64,000 nucleotides of DNA, from contig JADKJB010000001.1 of assembly GCA_016722525.1 (NCBI GenBank), forward strand, positions 1 to 64,000, written 5' to 3'. This document shows positions 1 through 9,254 of this stretch, piece by piece (the first letter of the stretch is position 1; every line of letters starts with the position of its first letter). A program made the translations under genes and the position numbers. The stretch comes from Bacteroidota bacterium. Its GTDB lineage: Bacteria > Bacteroidota > Bacteroidia > AKYH767-A > OLB10. Below the pieces are notes generated by a model. The model made no database searches and had not been told where the DNA came from. It saw only the letters and a program-made list of their open reading frames with translations.

Positions 1-157
1 AAGCTGTTCCACCTCTGAAGGCTAAACTGTCTGCCAGGAAATCGTCTTTAAATATTTCCACCAAAGCTCTGCAAATAATCAAATCTTGTTCAACCTGCTC
101 ATTCGTTTGCCAGGGAACCTGGTTTCTCCATTCCGTTATGTAGGCCTGTGGAATCAT
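1..157 (-). CDS. abiEii: AbiEii-family nucleotidyltransferase toxin, N-terminal part only
   Basis: The minus strand from an ATG at 157 is open to the window edge (52 codons). It begins MIPQAYITEWRNQVPW, continues through EQVEQDLIICRALVEIF and reaches LAFRGGTA at the edge. This is the N-terminus of the AbiEii/DUF1814 family, in which the GG[TS] motif opens the nucleotidyltransferase active site. AbiEii toxins act in type IV toxin-antitoxin and abortive-infection systems. The start overlaps the stop of the upstream antitoxin gene by four bases (ATGA), so translation is probably coupled. The catalytic region and C-terminus lie outside the window. Family assignment rests on remembered motifs, not a search. 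Confidence 0.8.
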   Translation of the reverse strand, partial: MIPQAYITEWRNQVPWQTNEQVEQDLIICRALVEIFKDDFLADSLAFRGGTA

Positions 158-968
158 TCGTCAAGTTCAATTTCGGTGTTTATTATCAATTTCCACTTGT
201 CATTTATAATGCTCTTTTTTTATCACCTGATGCCTTTAATGGAATCATATAAAAATCAAGTCCTGCTTTTTTACATTGAGTATAAATCTTTTTCATGAGA
301 TCATTTCTATCTACTATTTCATCTAGAATGAAGCCCAACCTTTGCAACGAAGTGACTTGGACATAATTCTATCAATTCCTGTCTGATATCTTTTTGACGG
401 TTTCCAAGCAATTCGTTGATCATTGTTGATGCCCTGGGTAAGTCCGCCAATTTTCTTTTCGTACGTAACCAGGTCTAATGCCGTGAGCATTGGCTTCGAA
501 ACATTGATATATCCTGTTTCTGTTTTTCTTTTTCAATGAGACTATCAGGGGGAAGTTACCTGTGCTGATATAATTTATTTTAACCCTTTCTTGTTAGTAG
601 TTCGCAATACTGATATTCAGTTACCACGAAATATTCTTGTGGTTGTTGATGCGATGCACCATGCAATGCGGCCGCATTTAGAAGCGCGCCAGTATTTTCT
701 TTGCAGAAATTTCATCAGGGCTGTCAATAAACATCGACGGGGGCAATATTCCTTTGAAGAATAAGCGGGAGGGACTATCACACAAAATCTTTAAAATAGA
801 TACAATCTTTTCGTTGGCAGAAAGCCTTTCCAACATTTGCTTTAAAGCTGTTTCGCTGTCATTCCTGAAATTCTTGCTGGATTTCGTTCAGGCTGAACGA
901 CAGCCTGCCATTGATTGATGTTGTTCCATCCAATGCTCCAGTCGCTTGTAATTCGTCTCTACAGCCAT
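154..968 (-). pseudogene. abiEi: AbiEi-family antitoxin, broken by several frameshifts
   Basis: Joining minus-strand frames from an ATG at 968 gives a protein of about 270 residues. It starts MAVETNYKRLE. The middle holds FFKGILPPSMF and LLNAAALHGASHQQPQEYF, and later come ETGYINVSKPMLTALDLV and TYEKKIGGL. The C-terminus is KWKLIINTEIELDE, with a stop overlapping the toxin ATG. The ALHGASHQQPQ and ALDLVxYEKKIGGL blocks are typical of AbiEi antitoxins, which have an N-terminal winged helix and a C-terminal antitoxin domain and repress their own promoter. Breaks lie near 930, 850, 690, 595, 525, 445 and 185. They may be base-calling errors, as elsewhere in the window, or real decay. AbiEi identity is fairly sure; whether it is functional is unknown. 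Confidence 0.75.
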
Positions 969-1668
969 CGCTAGATAATTTTTGCGAAAGGTATCACTTT
1001 TTGATGCTTTTCGCAAACTATATATCTATTAAAAATTAACAAGCCTGAGCAAATCCGGTTCAAATTCTCTGGGCAATTTTTTGATGAAATCGCAATTAAT
1101 CTTCTGTGAACGGGCGAGTATGTCTGTCATCAGACCGAATAACCAGAATCCCGGAAAAAATTAGCCTGAATGGGAAATAGATTAGCCTGAAAAAATTGTA
1201 AAGCAATGATAATCAATATATAATAAATCCCGTCCGACTCTTTATTGAAAAACCTGAAAATCTATGATTTTCAGGTTTTATGCTTTATGGCGGCCAGATT
1301 AACCGGAAACACATTGGCTTTTTCAGCAGATAAGTGTTGATTCACTGATTTTAATTTAACAAACCCAGGAATTGGGGATATCCTGTGCCTTGAAGGAAAA
1401 TGCCGGGGATTTCTTCCGGTAATTCCTGCACACTTTAAATCGGACCTGACCATAGCATTAATACTTCACTCAGTAAATGATGTTCAAAGGAAATTCATAA
1501 AAGAATTCCTGGTGTTAATATCAGCTTATCATCAACATGCATCTATCGGATGTTTTTGGAAATCAGAGGCTATTTAAATCATTCTGTCGGAGCAGAGGCA
1601 ATTGCTAATTTATTTAACTTAGCAACCATATCAGGTTATAACTCGTCCTGAATCAAACCCCTGCTAAC
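969..1668. other. Intergenic region, no convincing gene
   Basis: This 700-base stretch holds one copy of an intergenic repeat (about 1136-1285) with a perfect hairpin. On the minus strand a short open peptide, about 1020-1125, reads MTDILARSQKINC and ends DLLRLVNF; it is unassigned and may be the tail of a lost gene. A 60-codon minus frame at 1271-1453 has no recognisable motif and overlaps the repeat. Nothing else is supported. Confidence 0.5.
1136..1285. repeat. Intergenic repeat, copy A, with 14-bp perfect hairpin
   Basis: It contains GAATAACCAGAATCCCGG, then AAATTAGCCTGAAT, then a TTGTAAAGCAATGATAATC block, then AATCCCGTCCGAC. It ends in a hairpin with arms 1249-1262 and 1266-1279 (AAAACCTGAAAATC and its exact complement) and a 3-base loop. 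The same order of elements recurs at 3147-3310, and the first element recurs at 6655-6705. The hairpin with flanking A and T runs could work as a bidirectional terminator. It may be a mobile-element remnant or a REP-like family; the type is not recognised. Confidence 0.6.
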
Positions 1669-3064
1669 ATGAAAACAAAGTTCTTCCTTTCAGGCATTTT
1701 CATCTTAGCATTCAAATGCATTGGCTTTTCTCAAAGTCAGTTATGGATGTTAACAAACCAGGAGGAGCTAATAATGTTGGCGCCATTGTCAGTGTCGATC
1801 CACTCTCACCCGTTTTAACTAACCATCATTCTTTTTCAACCACCTGATGGTTATCAAATTTCTATGGAAAGCTTGTTCAGGCTGATGATGGCAAACTCTA
1901 TGGTACCAGCTACGATGGAGGTTATTGGTCCAGCTGCACTATATTCAGTTTTGATCCTAACACAAATGTGTATACCGACGTCCATGATTTTGATATTGTT
2001 CATGGCGATTTTCCAAAAAGCGGACTTGCAAAGGGATCCAATGGTATACTCTATGGAGTAACCACTACCGGAGGAAGCAACCAGGCAGGTGTATTGTATT
2101 CCTGGAATACCATTTCAGGCACTTACACCATGCTTCATGAATTCGGCAACGGAATTACATATCCTCAAGGAGCTCCTGTCATTCACAGCAATGGTAAAAT
2201 TTATGGAATGGCTTACGGTGGAATGTATGGAATGGGAATAATCTATAGTTATGATATCAATACTGCAACTATGTCATGTGTGTATTCTTTTACTGGTTCT
2301 GGTGGTTCTGCACCGGTTGGAAGCCTGATTGAGGCTGCTGATGGAAAATTGTACGGACTTACTCCTTCAGGAGGTTCGGCAGGATACGGTGTGCTTTTAG
2401 CTTTGATCCTCTTAGCAATTTGTTTTCGAAATTATTTGACTTTGATTTATATGATGGAATGTCTCCAATGGGAAGCCTTATGCAGGCAACCAATGGAATG
2501 CTTTATGGCATGGCTGACACAGGTGGATTTTTTAACAGTGGTACCTTATCTGAATTTAATATTAATAATTCGGTTTATACTAAAATTCAGGATTTTGTTC
2601 CTGTTCAGGAGTGAGGCCAACCGGCGATCTTTTGAAATGGCGAATGTACTTTATGGAGCCACTAAAAATGGAGGTGTTTATTCTTATGGAACAATCTTTT
2701 CATACAGTCTTATTACAAATTCCTTATCAATAGTTGCGATTTCGACAGCTCCTCCGGAGCCAATCCTACTGGAGGGTTAATTGCCTGTCAAACAACAGGA
2801 CTTCCTTCACCTCAGGAAAACAATTTTATCATTTATCCGAATCCTGTTAACGAAACCATGATAATAAATGAAAGCTCAGGAGTTTTTAATCAAGCCGAAA
2901 TAACAGTGTCGGATCTAACAGGAAAACAAATTCTTAACTCAACCTTGATATCATTTAATAATTCAAGCCTTCAGTTGGACGTGAGCATGCTTCACCCTGG
3001 ATTTTACATACTTTCTTTCGCAACAGGAGATAAATTGCGGCAATTGAAGTTTGTGAAAAATTAA
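1669..3064 (+). pseudogene. T9SS-exported GloVer-repeat protein, frameshifted
   Basis: The ATG at 1669 starts a signal peptide (MKTKFFLSGIFILAFK, ending GFSQSQ). Joining frames gives tandem GloVer (TIGR03803-type) repeats such as LVQADDGKLYGTSYDGG, AKGSNGILYGVTTTGG, HSNGKIYGMAYGG, EAADGKLYGLTPSGG and QATNGMLYGMADTGG. The C-terminus is a T9SS type A sorting domain: FIIYPNPVNE, then LTGKQI, then PGFYILSFATG and QLKFVKN. The repeats probably form a surface beta-propeller; ligands are unknown. Breaks lie near 1748, 1850, 2397, 2625 and 2750. Those at 1748 and 2397 are repaired by one base in a homopolymer, so this is probably an intact gene of about 465 codons with sequencing errors. Confidence 0.75.
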
Positions 3065-3146
3065 TGTCAATTATTATTTGAGTACATTGAATAGTTTTCA
3101 GGATTTAATTGGAATACTACTTGCGGAAAAGTTAAGTGTTTTTTGA

Positions 3147-3310
3147 TTAGCCCGAATAACATGAATCCCGCCAAAAATTAGCTCGAATGGAAAAACGGTT
3201 AGCCGTAATGCCTTGTAAATCATTGTATATCAATTAGATATTAGTCCCGCCCGGACCGCCAACAAAACCCTGAAAGTCATGGACTTTCAGGGTTTTGGCT
3301 TTTATAGCCA
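3147..3310. repeat. Intergenic repeat, copy B, with 15-bp perfect hairpin
   Basis: It has the same order of elements as copy A: TTAGCCCGAATAACATGAAT, CCCGCCAAAAATTAGC, then TTGTAAATCATTG, then AGTCCCGCCCGGACCGCC, then a hairpin. The hairpin arms are 3264-3278 and 3282-3296 (AAAACCCTGAAAGTC) with a 3-base loop. Compared with copy A, the stem gained one C:G pair and exchanged an A:T pair for G:C, with both arms changed together. The hairpin is followed by TTTT and may end transcription of the upstream gene. Confidence 0.65.
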
Positions 3311-3384
3311 TGGAATTCATTTTTATGAATGGGCTATCGGGATTGATCCTGGCTTTCTATTTTTAATATCAAATCCGAAGCCCA

Positions 3385-3458
3385 ATTCCATTTTTGTATA
3401 AATATACATATCTGGAATCAGATTCCATTTTTGTATATTTTGTACAAATCCGGAATCC
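3385..3458. promoter_or_regulatory. Operator-like cluster of direct and inverted repeats
   Basis: ATTCCATTTTTGTATA occurs twice in direct orientation (3385-3400 and 3422-3437, 37 bp apart). Between them is a perfect palindrome, GGAATCAGATTCC (3414-3426). Downstream, TGTACAAATCCGGAATCC is a degenerate inverted copy. An ATG follows immediately at 3459. The arrangement suggests a promoter with paired repressor sites, as in autoregulated small operons. This is inference from repeat structure only. Confidence 0.4.
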
Positions 3459-3670
3459 ATGATAAGCCGTGCCATACTTGAAGAAGCCAGATATTCGCTA
3501 AAACAATTCCGTCATCAAAATACTTCCACAAAATACTGGATGAAAAAGTAAAACGAGTCGTTCATGGCAAAACAACTAAGCACACATTAGCGATCAAGCA
3601 ACTCAAAGATTATTATGAACGACCTTGTGAAAAGTATATTAAGTTTACTGTAAATGCTTACATTTATGCC
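3459..3670 (+). pseudogene. Short unrecognised coding remnant
   Basis: From the ATG at 3459 the peptide reads MISRAILEEARYSLKQF. After a one-base shift near 3505 it continues SSKYFHKILDEKVKRVVHG, then KHTLAIKQLKDYYERP. I do not recognise the family. It sits directly behind an operator-like repeat cluster and runs up to the start of the next gene without its own clear stop. The charged sequence could be a small regulatory protein or a toxin-antitoxin fragment, but there is no motif to support either. It may also be chance. Confidence 0.25.
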
Positions 3671-6503
3671 ATGAGAATAAAACTTTTATTTCCTTTTAAT
3701 GATTATCACCTTTTTCACGAAGGGTATGCCTCAACTGGCCTATAAATGGCATGCCACCACAAAATCACCTTACAGTGAAACTTGTTATGCCGCCGGAGTC
3801 GATAGTGTGGGTAATTCATTTTATTTATTGAAACTTTGGATATTGTTGTGATGTTGATCCGGGGCCAGGTCAATTCCCTGATTACACACACGAATACAGC
3901 ATTTGCCTTGATAAAGCTTGATACAAATGGTGTTTTGCAGTTTGCAAAGAAGATCGAATGTACTGTTTCTACCGGTGACTTAAGGTTCTGGAAACTCAAG
4001 CCTGACAGGTATGGAAACATAAATATAATTGGCGATTATGACGAAACTGTAGATTTTGATCCGGGACCGGGAATTTACGCGCCACCATCGGTTGCAGGTG
4101 GAAATACATTCCTGGCGCGCTATGATCTGAATGGGGATTTCGTATTTATGAAACCCTTTACAGGAAGCACGGGTAACAACCTCATAGTTCCTTCCTACCT
4201 GGATGAGGAGGGCCGTGGATGTCTGGCAATGATCAGCAAAGGCAACATATTTTACGATGGCACCCAGTTAAACGGCAATCCACTTTCAAACTGGTATTCT
4301 GTTTTTGCTTGGCTGATAACGGGAAATGTCATTCAGCATTTTTTTCGATGCAACGAGCCCTGTCAATATACATTTGACCCCTGAAACATAATGTTGGATT
4401 CAACCATGTCATTGGTAATAACCGGGAACACGCTTATGGGTTCTGTTGATTTTGATCCCGGCCCTGGAACTGCTATGTCAGCTCCCACCTCAAATTTTGT
4501 TGCAAAATATGCACTCAACGGTACGCTGAAATTTGTCAGATTTTATGAAGACAGTATAAGAATCTCATGTCTTGCTCGATTATCTGGCGACCGTATTCTT
4601 ATTGCATTAGGCCTGAATGCAACAGTTGATATGGATCCCGGTCCGGGTGTTGAAATTTTTACCCCTTATCCAAATACGGAATTACCATTCTTTGGACATG
4701 ATGTGCTATTTTCCTTGCTTGATAGTTCCGGAATTTTCATTTATGCGAAAAAATTTGGAGGATATTACACTGAACGCCCGTTGAAAATTTTAGTTGATGA
4801 ATTTGATAATTTTTATATTGCTGGTCACTTTACAGATTCCATTCTTACTGATCCGAATATTTCCATGCAGGGAATTAATTCGGTAGGAAATCAGGATGCG
4901 TTTATAGCCTATTTTGACCAGAACGGAAAAAATCAATTCATACTTCCTCTTGAGAGTATGGGAACTGATTACTATATCAATAATCTTTTACTTGACAAAA
5001 ATTATCACTTAATAATCTCAGGGGGATATGAAGGTTATACTGACTTTGACCTGGGTATAAACGTTGCACAAGACTTTCTTCAGGATACAGTGATTTTTAT
5101 GCATCCCGATACCGATTGAAAGAATTCCTCAAACCGGGTTCGATTATCATAAATATTCGGGAACAATTTATCGCGATTACAATTTGAATGGCATACAGGA
5201 TCCGGGTGATCCTGCATTAAAGAACAGGTTGGTAATTAGAACTCCCGGAAGTAATTACAGTATCTCAGATCAAACTGGTTATTATGCCGGGTACGGTGTA
5301 AACGTTAACTATTTATTGGCTCCATTAATTCCTTTTCCTTCATTGATTTCCTCTAATCCGGGATCGCATCAGGCTGCATTGTCATCTGTCAACCCAATCG
5401 ATGACGACAACCATTTCGGATGGTACCCTAACAGTGCTTATAACGACCTTGCTGTTGAAATTACCTCACCTGGTGGGCTTGGCTACTTTTTGCCACGTGC
5501 ATTTTATATAACCTGCATCAACCGATCAATTGACAGTGCAGATGCAGCAATACGGTTTATTTTTGACCCGGCATTTTCGGTAGATTCTGTTTTACCAGCT
5601 GCCGACTCCACCAATGCGGGAAATTATTACTGGGACTTGGGTAAACTTGCGCCCTTTGAAGAGAAGACGGTGAATATTCACCTGCTGAATACAACTATAC
5701 TTCCAGGGGCCTTTTCTATACTTACCGCATTTGCTTACCCACTTATCGGAGATATTACACCTCCTGATAACAGCGATACGCTTCAGGTTTCAGTTTTTGG
5801 TGCATACGATCCGAATATGAAAACGGTTGAGCCAAATGGTTCGATTACACCTTCACAGGTTGCTGCCGGGCAATGGCTGGATTATACGATTCAATTTCAA
5901 AATATCGGGAACGATACTGCCCACCGGGTAATTATTGCAGATACGCTGTCACCGTTACTGGATCTGGCTACTTTGGATGTTATAGGTGCGAGCCATTCTT
6001 ATAACCTCACCCTGGATGCAAATCGTTTGCTGGTTGTCAGGATGGATAATATTCAATTGCCTGACAGCGCAGCCAATCCAGCGGGTAGCAGTGGTTTTTT
6101 CAGGTTTCGAATCAAGCCGATTACAAGTCTGTCGTTAGGCGATTCCATTTTAAATAGTGCAGCCATTTTTTTTGACGTGAATCCCCCGATAATTACCAAT
6201 GAAACAGTAGTGAAGATTGAACTGTTTATTTCACTTGGTGAACCGGCTGAAAATTATGCAAAAATATATCCCAATATCACCAGCAGCTGGATATACCTGG
6301 ATAATTCTTCATCAGCAATGAAAGGAGATCTGGAAATCCAATTGACCGATATGATGGGCAGAATTGTCATGCAGAAAATAATCAGGTCTGCCGAGAGCAG
6401 GATCCCGCTTGCCGATATGGGAATTTTTCCAAACGGAGTTTATGTTGCCAAGGTATCGGGCGCAGGTAAAACTGCGTTATCCCGAATTGTAAAAACCTGG
6501 TGA
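3671..6503 (+). pseudogene. T9SS-exported protein with DPGPG repeats and DUF11-like domain, frameshifted
   Basis: The ATG at 3671 gives a signal-peptide-like start (MRIKLLF). The N-terminal half has a recurring VDFDPGPG motif (also DVDPGPG, VDMDPGPG and a degenerate TDFDLGIN) between segments such as IKLDTNGVLQFAKKI and AKYALNGTLKFVRF. These look like SBBP-type propeller blades. The intact 439-codon part from 5184 starts NGIQDPGDPALKNR and contains VEPNGSITPSQVAAGQWLDY and TIQFQNIGNDTAHRV (DUF11/DUF7619-like). It ends in a T9SS type A sorting domain (YAKIYPNITSSWIYL to ALSRIVKTW). Breaks lie near 3700, 3830, 4320, 4385 and 5119-5160. The repaired length is about 940 residues. Probably one intact surface protein with base-calling errors. 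Confidence 0.75.
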
Positions 6504-6543
6504 TACAATAAAATATCTGCTAGCTCCATACTGACCGCAAAAC

Positions 6544-6572
6544 AGCTCTCACTTGAGGGCTTTTTTTATTTT
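6544..6572 (+). terminator. Rho-independent terminator
   Basis: AGCTCTC (6544-6550) pairs with GAGGGCT (6555-6561) across the loop ACTT, with one G-T pair, followed by a T-rich run. It lies 40 bases after the stop of the upstream T9SS protein gene. Confidence 0.65.
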
Positions 6573-6654
6573 GGCAAGTTATTCTACGCAATTAATGCGG
6601 AGAATAAGGCGTCTTTTCTCCGCATCATAGGCTAAATGGACCGGTCAATCCATA

Positions 6655-6705
6655 ATTAGCCCGAATACCCGGAATTTCCTTAAAATTAGCGCGAATGTAA
6701 AAGCT
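6655..6705. repeat. Intergenic repeat, partial copy C
   Basis: ATTAGCCCGAATACCCGGAA followed by AAAATTAGCGCGAATG matches the first elements of copies A (1136) and B (3147). The hairpin and the CCCGTCCG block are absent. It is the third copy within 5.6 kb, all in gaps between secreted-protein genes. Confidence 0.5.
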
Positions 6706-6872
6706 ACTACCATGAAACCCCTCAAACATACAGTTGATGAATGTCTAATAGGTCCTATCAGTATCGTCGAAAATCAGCAATTTGAGTCTTCCTTTTTTTG
6801 CCTAACCGAATGATTTTGTTAGTTCATATGATACTTTTATCATTAATTCACCTGGGTTCATTTGTCTGATTA

Positions 6873-6904
6873 TTTGTAAGTGTAATCAATGGATGTTATA
6901 TTTG
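6873..6904 (+). promoter_or_regulatory. Bacteroidota-type promoter
   Basis: TTTG at 6873-6876 and TATATTTG at 6897-6904 are separated by 20 bases. This fits the TTTG/TAnnTTTG promoter of this phylum. It lies 81 bases upstream of the ELWxxDGT protein gene. Confidence 0.5.
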
Positions 6905-6985
6905 CTTCTAACTAATCTGTTTAACATTTATTAAATTACCGATTAAAATAGATCGATCACAGGTTTCGGTTGTAACACTGCATTC

Positions 6986-8926
6986 ATGATGAAAAAATTA
7001 CATTTGTTTTTGCTGATTTTATTAAGTCAATATTCCATTGGTCAAACGCCGGTGCTCTTAAAAGATTTTACGGCAGGAACATCAGGCACCTTTTTTGAGA
7101 CATTTATTCCGATCAGCGGGAATAAAATGTTTTTTGTTGCAGAAACCCCCCAGCATGGATTGGAGCCATGGGTGAGCAGCGGTACTCCGGCAACGACTTT
7201 AATTCTGAAAGATATAAAACCCGGTCCGGTATCATCATCATGCACCCTTTATGTCAAATATGGTAACAGAGTGTTGTTTCGTGCAGAAACCTTAAATGAA
7301 GGAACTGAAATTTGGCAGACAGATGGTACTGTTCCGGGAACAACAATATTCAAGGATATAAATCCGGGAGTAGCCGGTTCTTATAATTCAAAATTCCAAT
7401 TGTTTAATAATGTTCTCTATTTCAGAGCCACCGATTCAATGAATGGGAATGAACTATGGAGAACAGATGGCACAGTAGCAGGTACTTTTATTGTTAAGGA
7501 TATTTGTCCCGGTTCATGCAGCACACCGGGGTATGACACCTTTTTTCCCGCTAATGGATTTTTCTATTTTTTTACAAGCAGCATGGGTTCCACGACAAAT
7601 GAACTTTGGAGAAGTGATGGCACCGTTGCAGGCACACTCATCGTAAAAAGTTTTGCATCGGGCGTTGTCATACCTGAATATTCCAAAGTAGCGAATGGCA
7701 AACTTTATTTTATTGCGAGCGATGGATCAGGACCCGGATTATGGGTGAGCGATGGAACCACGGCAGGCACATTCAGGTTAACCGGTGATTATGCATCAAA
7801 TCCAAGGTGTATTGAAATAAACGGTAAGATTGTGTTTATAGGCCAAAGTGCTTCAACGGGTGAAGAACCCTACGTAACTGACGGAACAGTTGCCGGAACC
7901 TTTCTTCTGAAAGATATATATCCTGGTATAGTATCTTCAGGCGCATTCGAATTTACGAAGTACAACAACCTACTTTTTTTTAGTGCAAATGATTCAACAC
8001 ACGGTGAAGAGATATGGATTACGGATGGTAGTGTAACAGGAACAACCATGCTTAAAGATATCAGAACAGGAACTGGCTCATCAAATCCATATAGTTTTTA
8101 TCCATTCAATAATAAAATGATGTTTATTGCCAATAATAACACCCAAAATGAAGAGCCTTGGATTTCTGACGGCACATCAGCAGGAACCTATATTCTTAAA
8201 GATATTTGGAGTGGTAATACCTCAAGCTCTCATGATTTTCTTTTAACAGCCAATAATTCGGTGTATCTTAATGCCAACAACAATATTAATGGTAAAGAAT
8301 TTTGGAAAACAGACGGTACAGCCGCAGGAACTGTGCTGGTGAAGGACCTTAACCCGGGTGGGCCTAACGGAGGTTGCGATCCGGGTGGAATAATTGCCGG
8401 AGGATTGTTTTATTTTTCAGCCCGTGATAATTCAAGCAATTTTGAATTATGGAAGTCAAATGGCACCATTGCCGGAACTGTTAAAGTGGCTGAAATAAAT
8501 CCATCAGGAGGCAGTTATCCCGACAAGTTGAACGTTGCAGGCAATTACCTTTATTTTAAGGCTGATGATGGCACACATGGTGAAGAGTTATATGCGCTGA
8601 AGGTATCCAATATCCGGTTCCCGATTCAGACCTTCACACCGCAACTAAGAACAGGTGAAGAACCGATTCACGATGAAATTACCGTATATCCTACCGTTTC
8701 GGGGGGTGTTATTAATATTGTCTCACAATCATCCTTCAGTGAAAAACTGTTGATCTCGGTAACTGATGTAACCGGACAATTGGTTGTTTCAAAGGAAATA
8801 AATATAAGTGCAGGAAGTTCACTTCAGATGGATATTTCAGACTTAAGCTCTGGAATTTATTTCTTAACATTCACATCTGCAAAACAGAATCATGCATTTA
8901 AAATTCTGAAATTAGAAGAGTTTTGA
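6986..8926 (+). CDS. T9SS-exported ELWxxDGT-repeat protein
   Basis: An intact 646-codon gene. Residues 1-19 are a signal peptide (MMKKLHLFLLILLSQYSIG). Residues 20 to about 540 hold roughly ten repeats of the ELWxxDGT type, for example NELWRTDGTVAGTFIVKDI, ELWRSDGTVAGTLIVK and EEIWITDGSVTGTTMLKDI. They occur about every 50 residues and probably form beta-propeller blades. The last 75 residues are a T9SS type A sorting domain (ITVYPTVSGGVINIV, then VTDVTGQLVVS, then SGIYFLTF), so the protein should cross the outer membrane and be anchored or released. A second ATG at 6989 is an equally good start. The gene is monocistronic with its own promoter. Function beyond a cell-surface repeat protein is unknown. 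Confidence 0.9.
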   Translation: MMKKLHLFLLILLSQYSIGQTPVLLKDFTAGTSGTFFETFIPISGNKMFFVAETPQHGLEPWVSSGTPATTLILKDIKPGPVSSSCTLYVKYGNRVLFRAETLNEGTEIWQTDGTVPGTTIFKDINPGVAGSYNSKFQLFNNVLYFRATDSMNGNELWRTDGTVAGTFIVKDICPGSCSTPGYDTFFPANGFFYFFTSSMGSTTNELWRSDGTVAGTLIVKSFASGVVIPEYSKVANGKLYFIASDGSGPGLWVSDGTTAGTFRLTGDYASNPRCIEINGKIVFIGQSASTGEEPYVTDGTVAGTFLLKDIYPGIVSSGAFEFTKYNNLLFFSANDSTHGEEIWITDGSVTGTTMLKDIRTGTGSSNPYSFYPFNNKMMFIANNNTQNEEPWISDGTSAGTYILKDIWSGNTSSSHDFLLTANNSVYLNANNNINGKEFWKTDGTAAGTVLVKDLNPGGPNGGCDPGGIIAGGLFYFSARDNSSNFELWKSNGTIAGTVKVAEINPSGGSYPDKLNVAGNYLYFKADDGTHGEELYALKVSNIRFPIQTFTPQLRTGEEPIHDEITVYPTVSGGVINIVSQSSFSEKLLISVTDVTGQLVVSKEINISAGSSLQMDISDLSSGIYFLTFTSAKQNHAFKILKLEEF

Positions 8927-9254
8927 TTGCTGAACCTGTTTGTGAATTTTTAGCTATTATACCAGCTATATGTACGTCGTCAAACCAAATTACACTTTTC
9001 AGTTAATAATTTGAGGAGAAGTTTTTATAAAATTAGAGTTTTCTGATTTTCAAGGAGTCATTCCGCAATTCATTTCGACAACTTGCCTTTCGCTCTCCGA
9101 CACATTAAACCGAATGACAACTAGGGGCCATTATACTTCTCAAGTGAATGAAAACTCAACACCATCAACCTCCCATTCACCCATTCACCCATTCACCCGC
9201 ACCATTAGTCACATTTTCCACCAAAATCACAGTAGTTTCATTTTCTTAAACCTT
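8927..9254. other. Intergenic region, no convincing gene
   Basis: It contains three perfect tandem copies of CCCATTCA (9172-9195) in the leader of the next gene. A longer in-frame start at 9114 would translate this repeat as a low-complexity peptide, so I prefer the later ATG. Nothing else was seen. Confidence 0.5.
9172..9195. repeat. CCCATTCA octamer, three tandem copies
   Basis: CCCATTCA is repeated exactly three times, followed by a partial copy (CCCGCACC). The 8-bp period would change frame with each copy if translated. It lies 60 bases upstream of the likely start codon of the following gene. Confidence 0.6.

Larger units (their letters stand above)
3065..3670. other. Intergenic region with repeat copy B, operator-like repeats and a short broken frame
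   Basis: It separates two T9SS protein genes. It contains repeat copy B (3147-3310), a cluster of direct and inverted repeats (3385-3458) and a short frameshifted coding remnant starting at 3459, each listed separately. I see no other gene. Confidence 0.6.
6504..6985. other. Intergenic region with terminator, hairpin, repeat copy C and promoter
   Basis: This 480-base gap holds a terminator (6544-6572), a second inverted repeat ATGCGGAGAA/TTCTCCGCAT (6595-6604 with 6616-6625), a partial copy of the intergenic repeat (6655-6705) and a Bacteroidota-type promoter (6873-6904). No open frame of interest was seen. Confidence 0.6.

Noticed and set aside
86..298. 70-codon plus-strand open frame
   Set aside because: It is antisense to the AbiEi/AbiEii pair and its translation has no motif; the minus strand matches known families in the same region.
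1271..1453. 60-codon minus-strand frame
   Set aside because: Overlaps the hairpin of repeat copy A, has no recognisable motif and no supporting neighbours.
3230..3262. Possible tRNA 3' end (AGTCCCGCCCGGACCGCCA)
   Set aside because: It resembles an acceptor end, but the upstream bases form neither a T arm with the conserved loop nor the rest of a cloverleaf, and copy A lacks the CCA.
9114..9254. Longer start for the small protein at 9255
   Set aside because: The extra 47 residues translate the CCCATTCA repeat and flanking low-complexity DNA; they look unlike protein.
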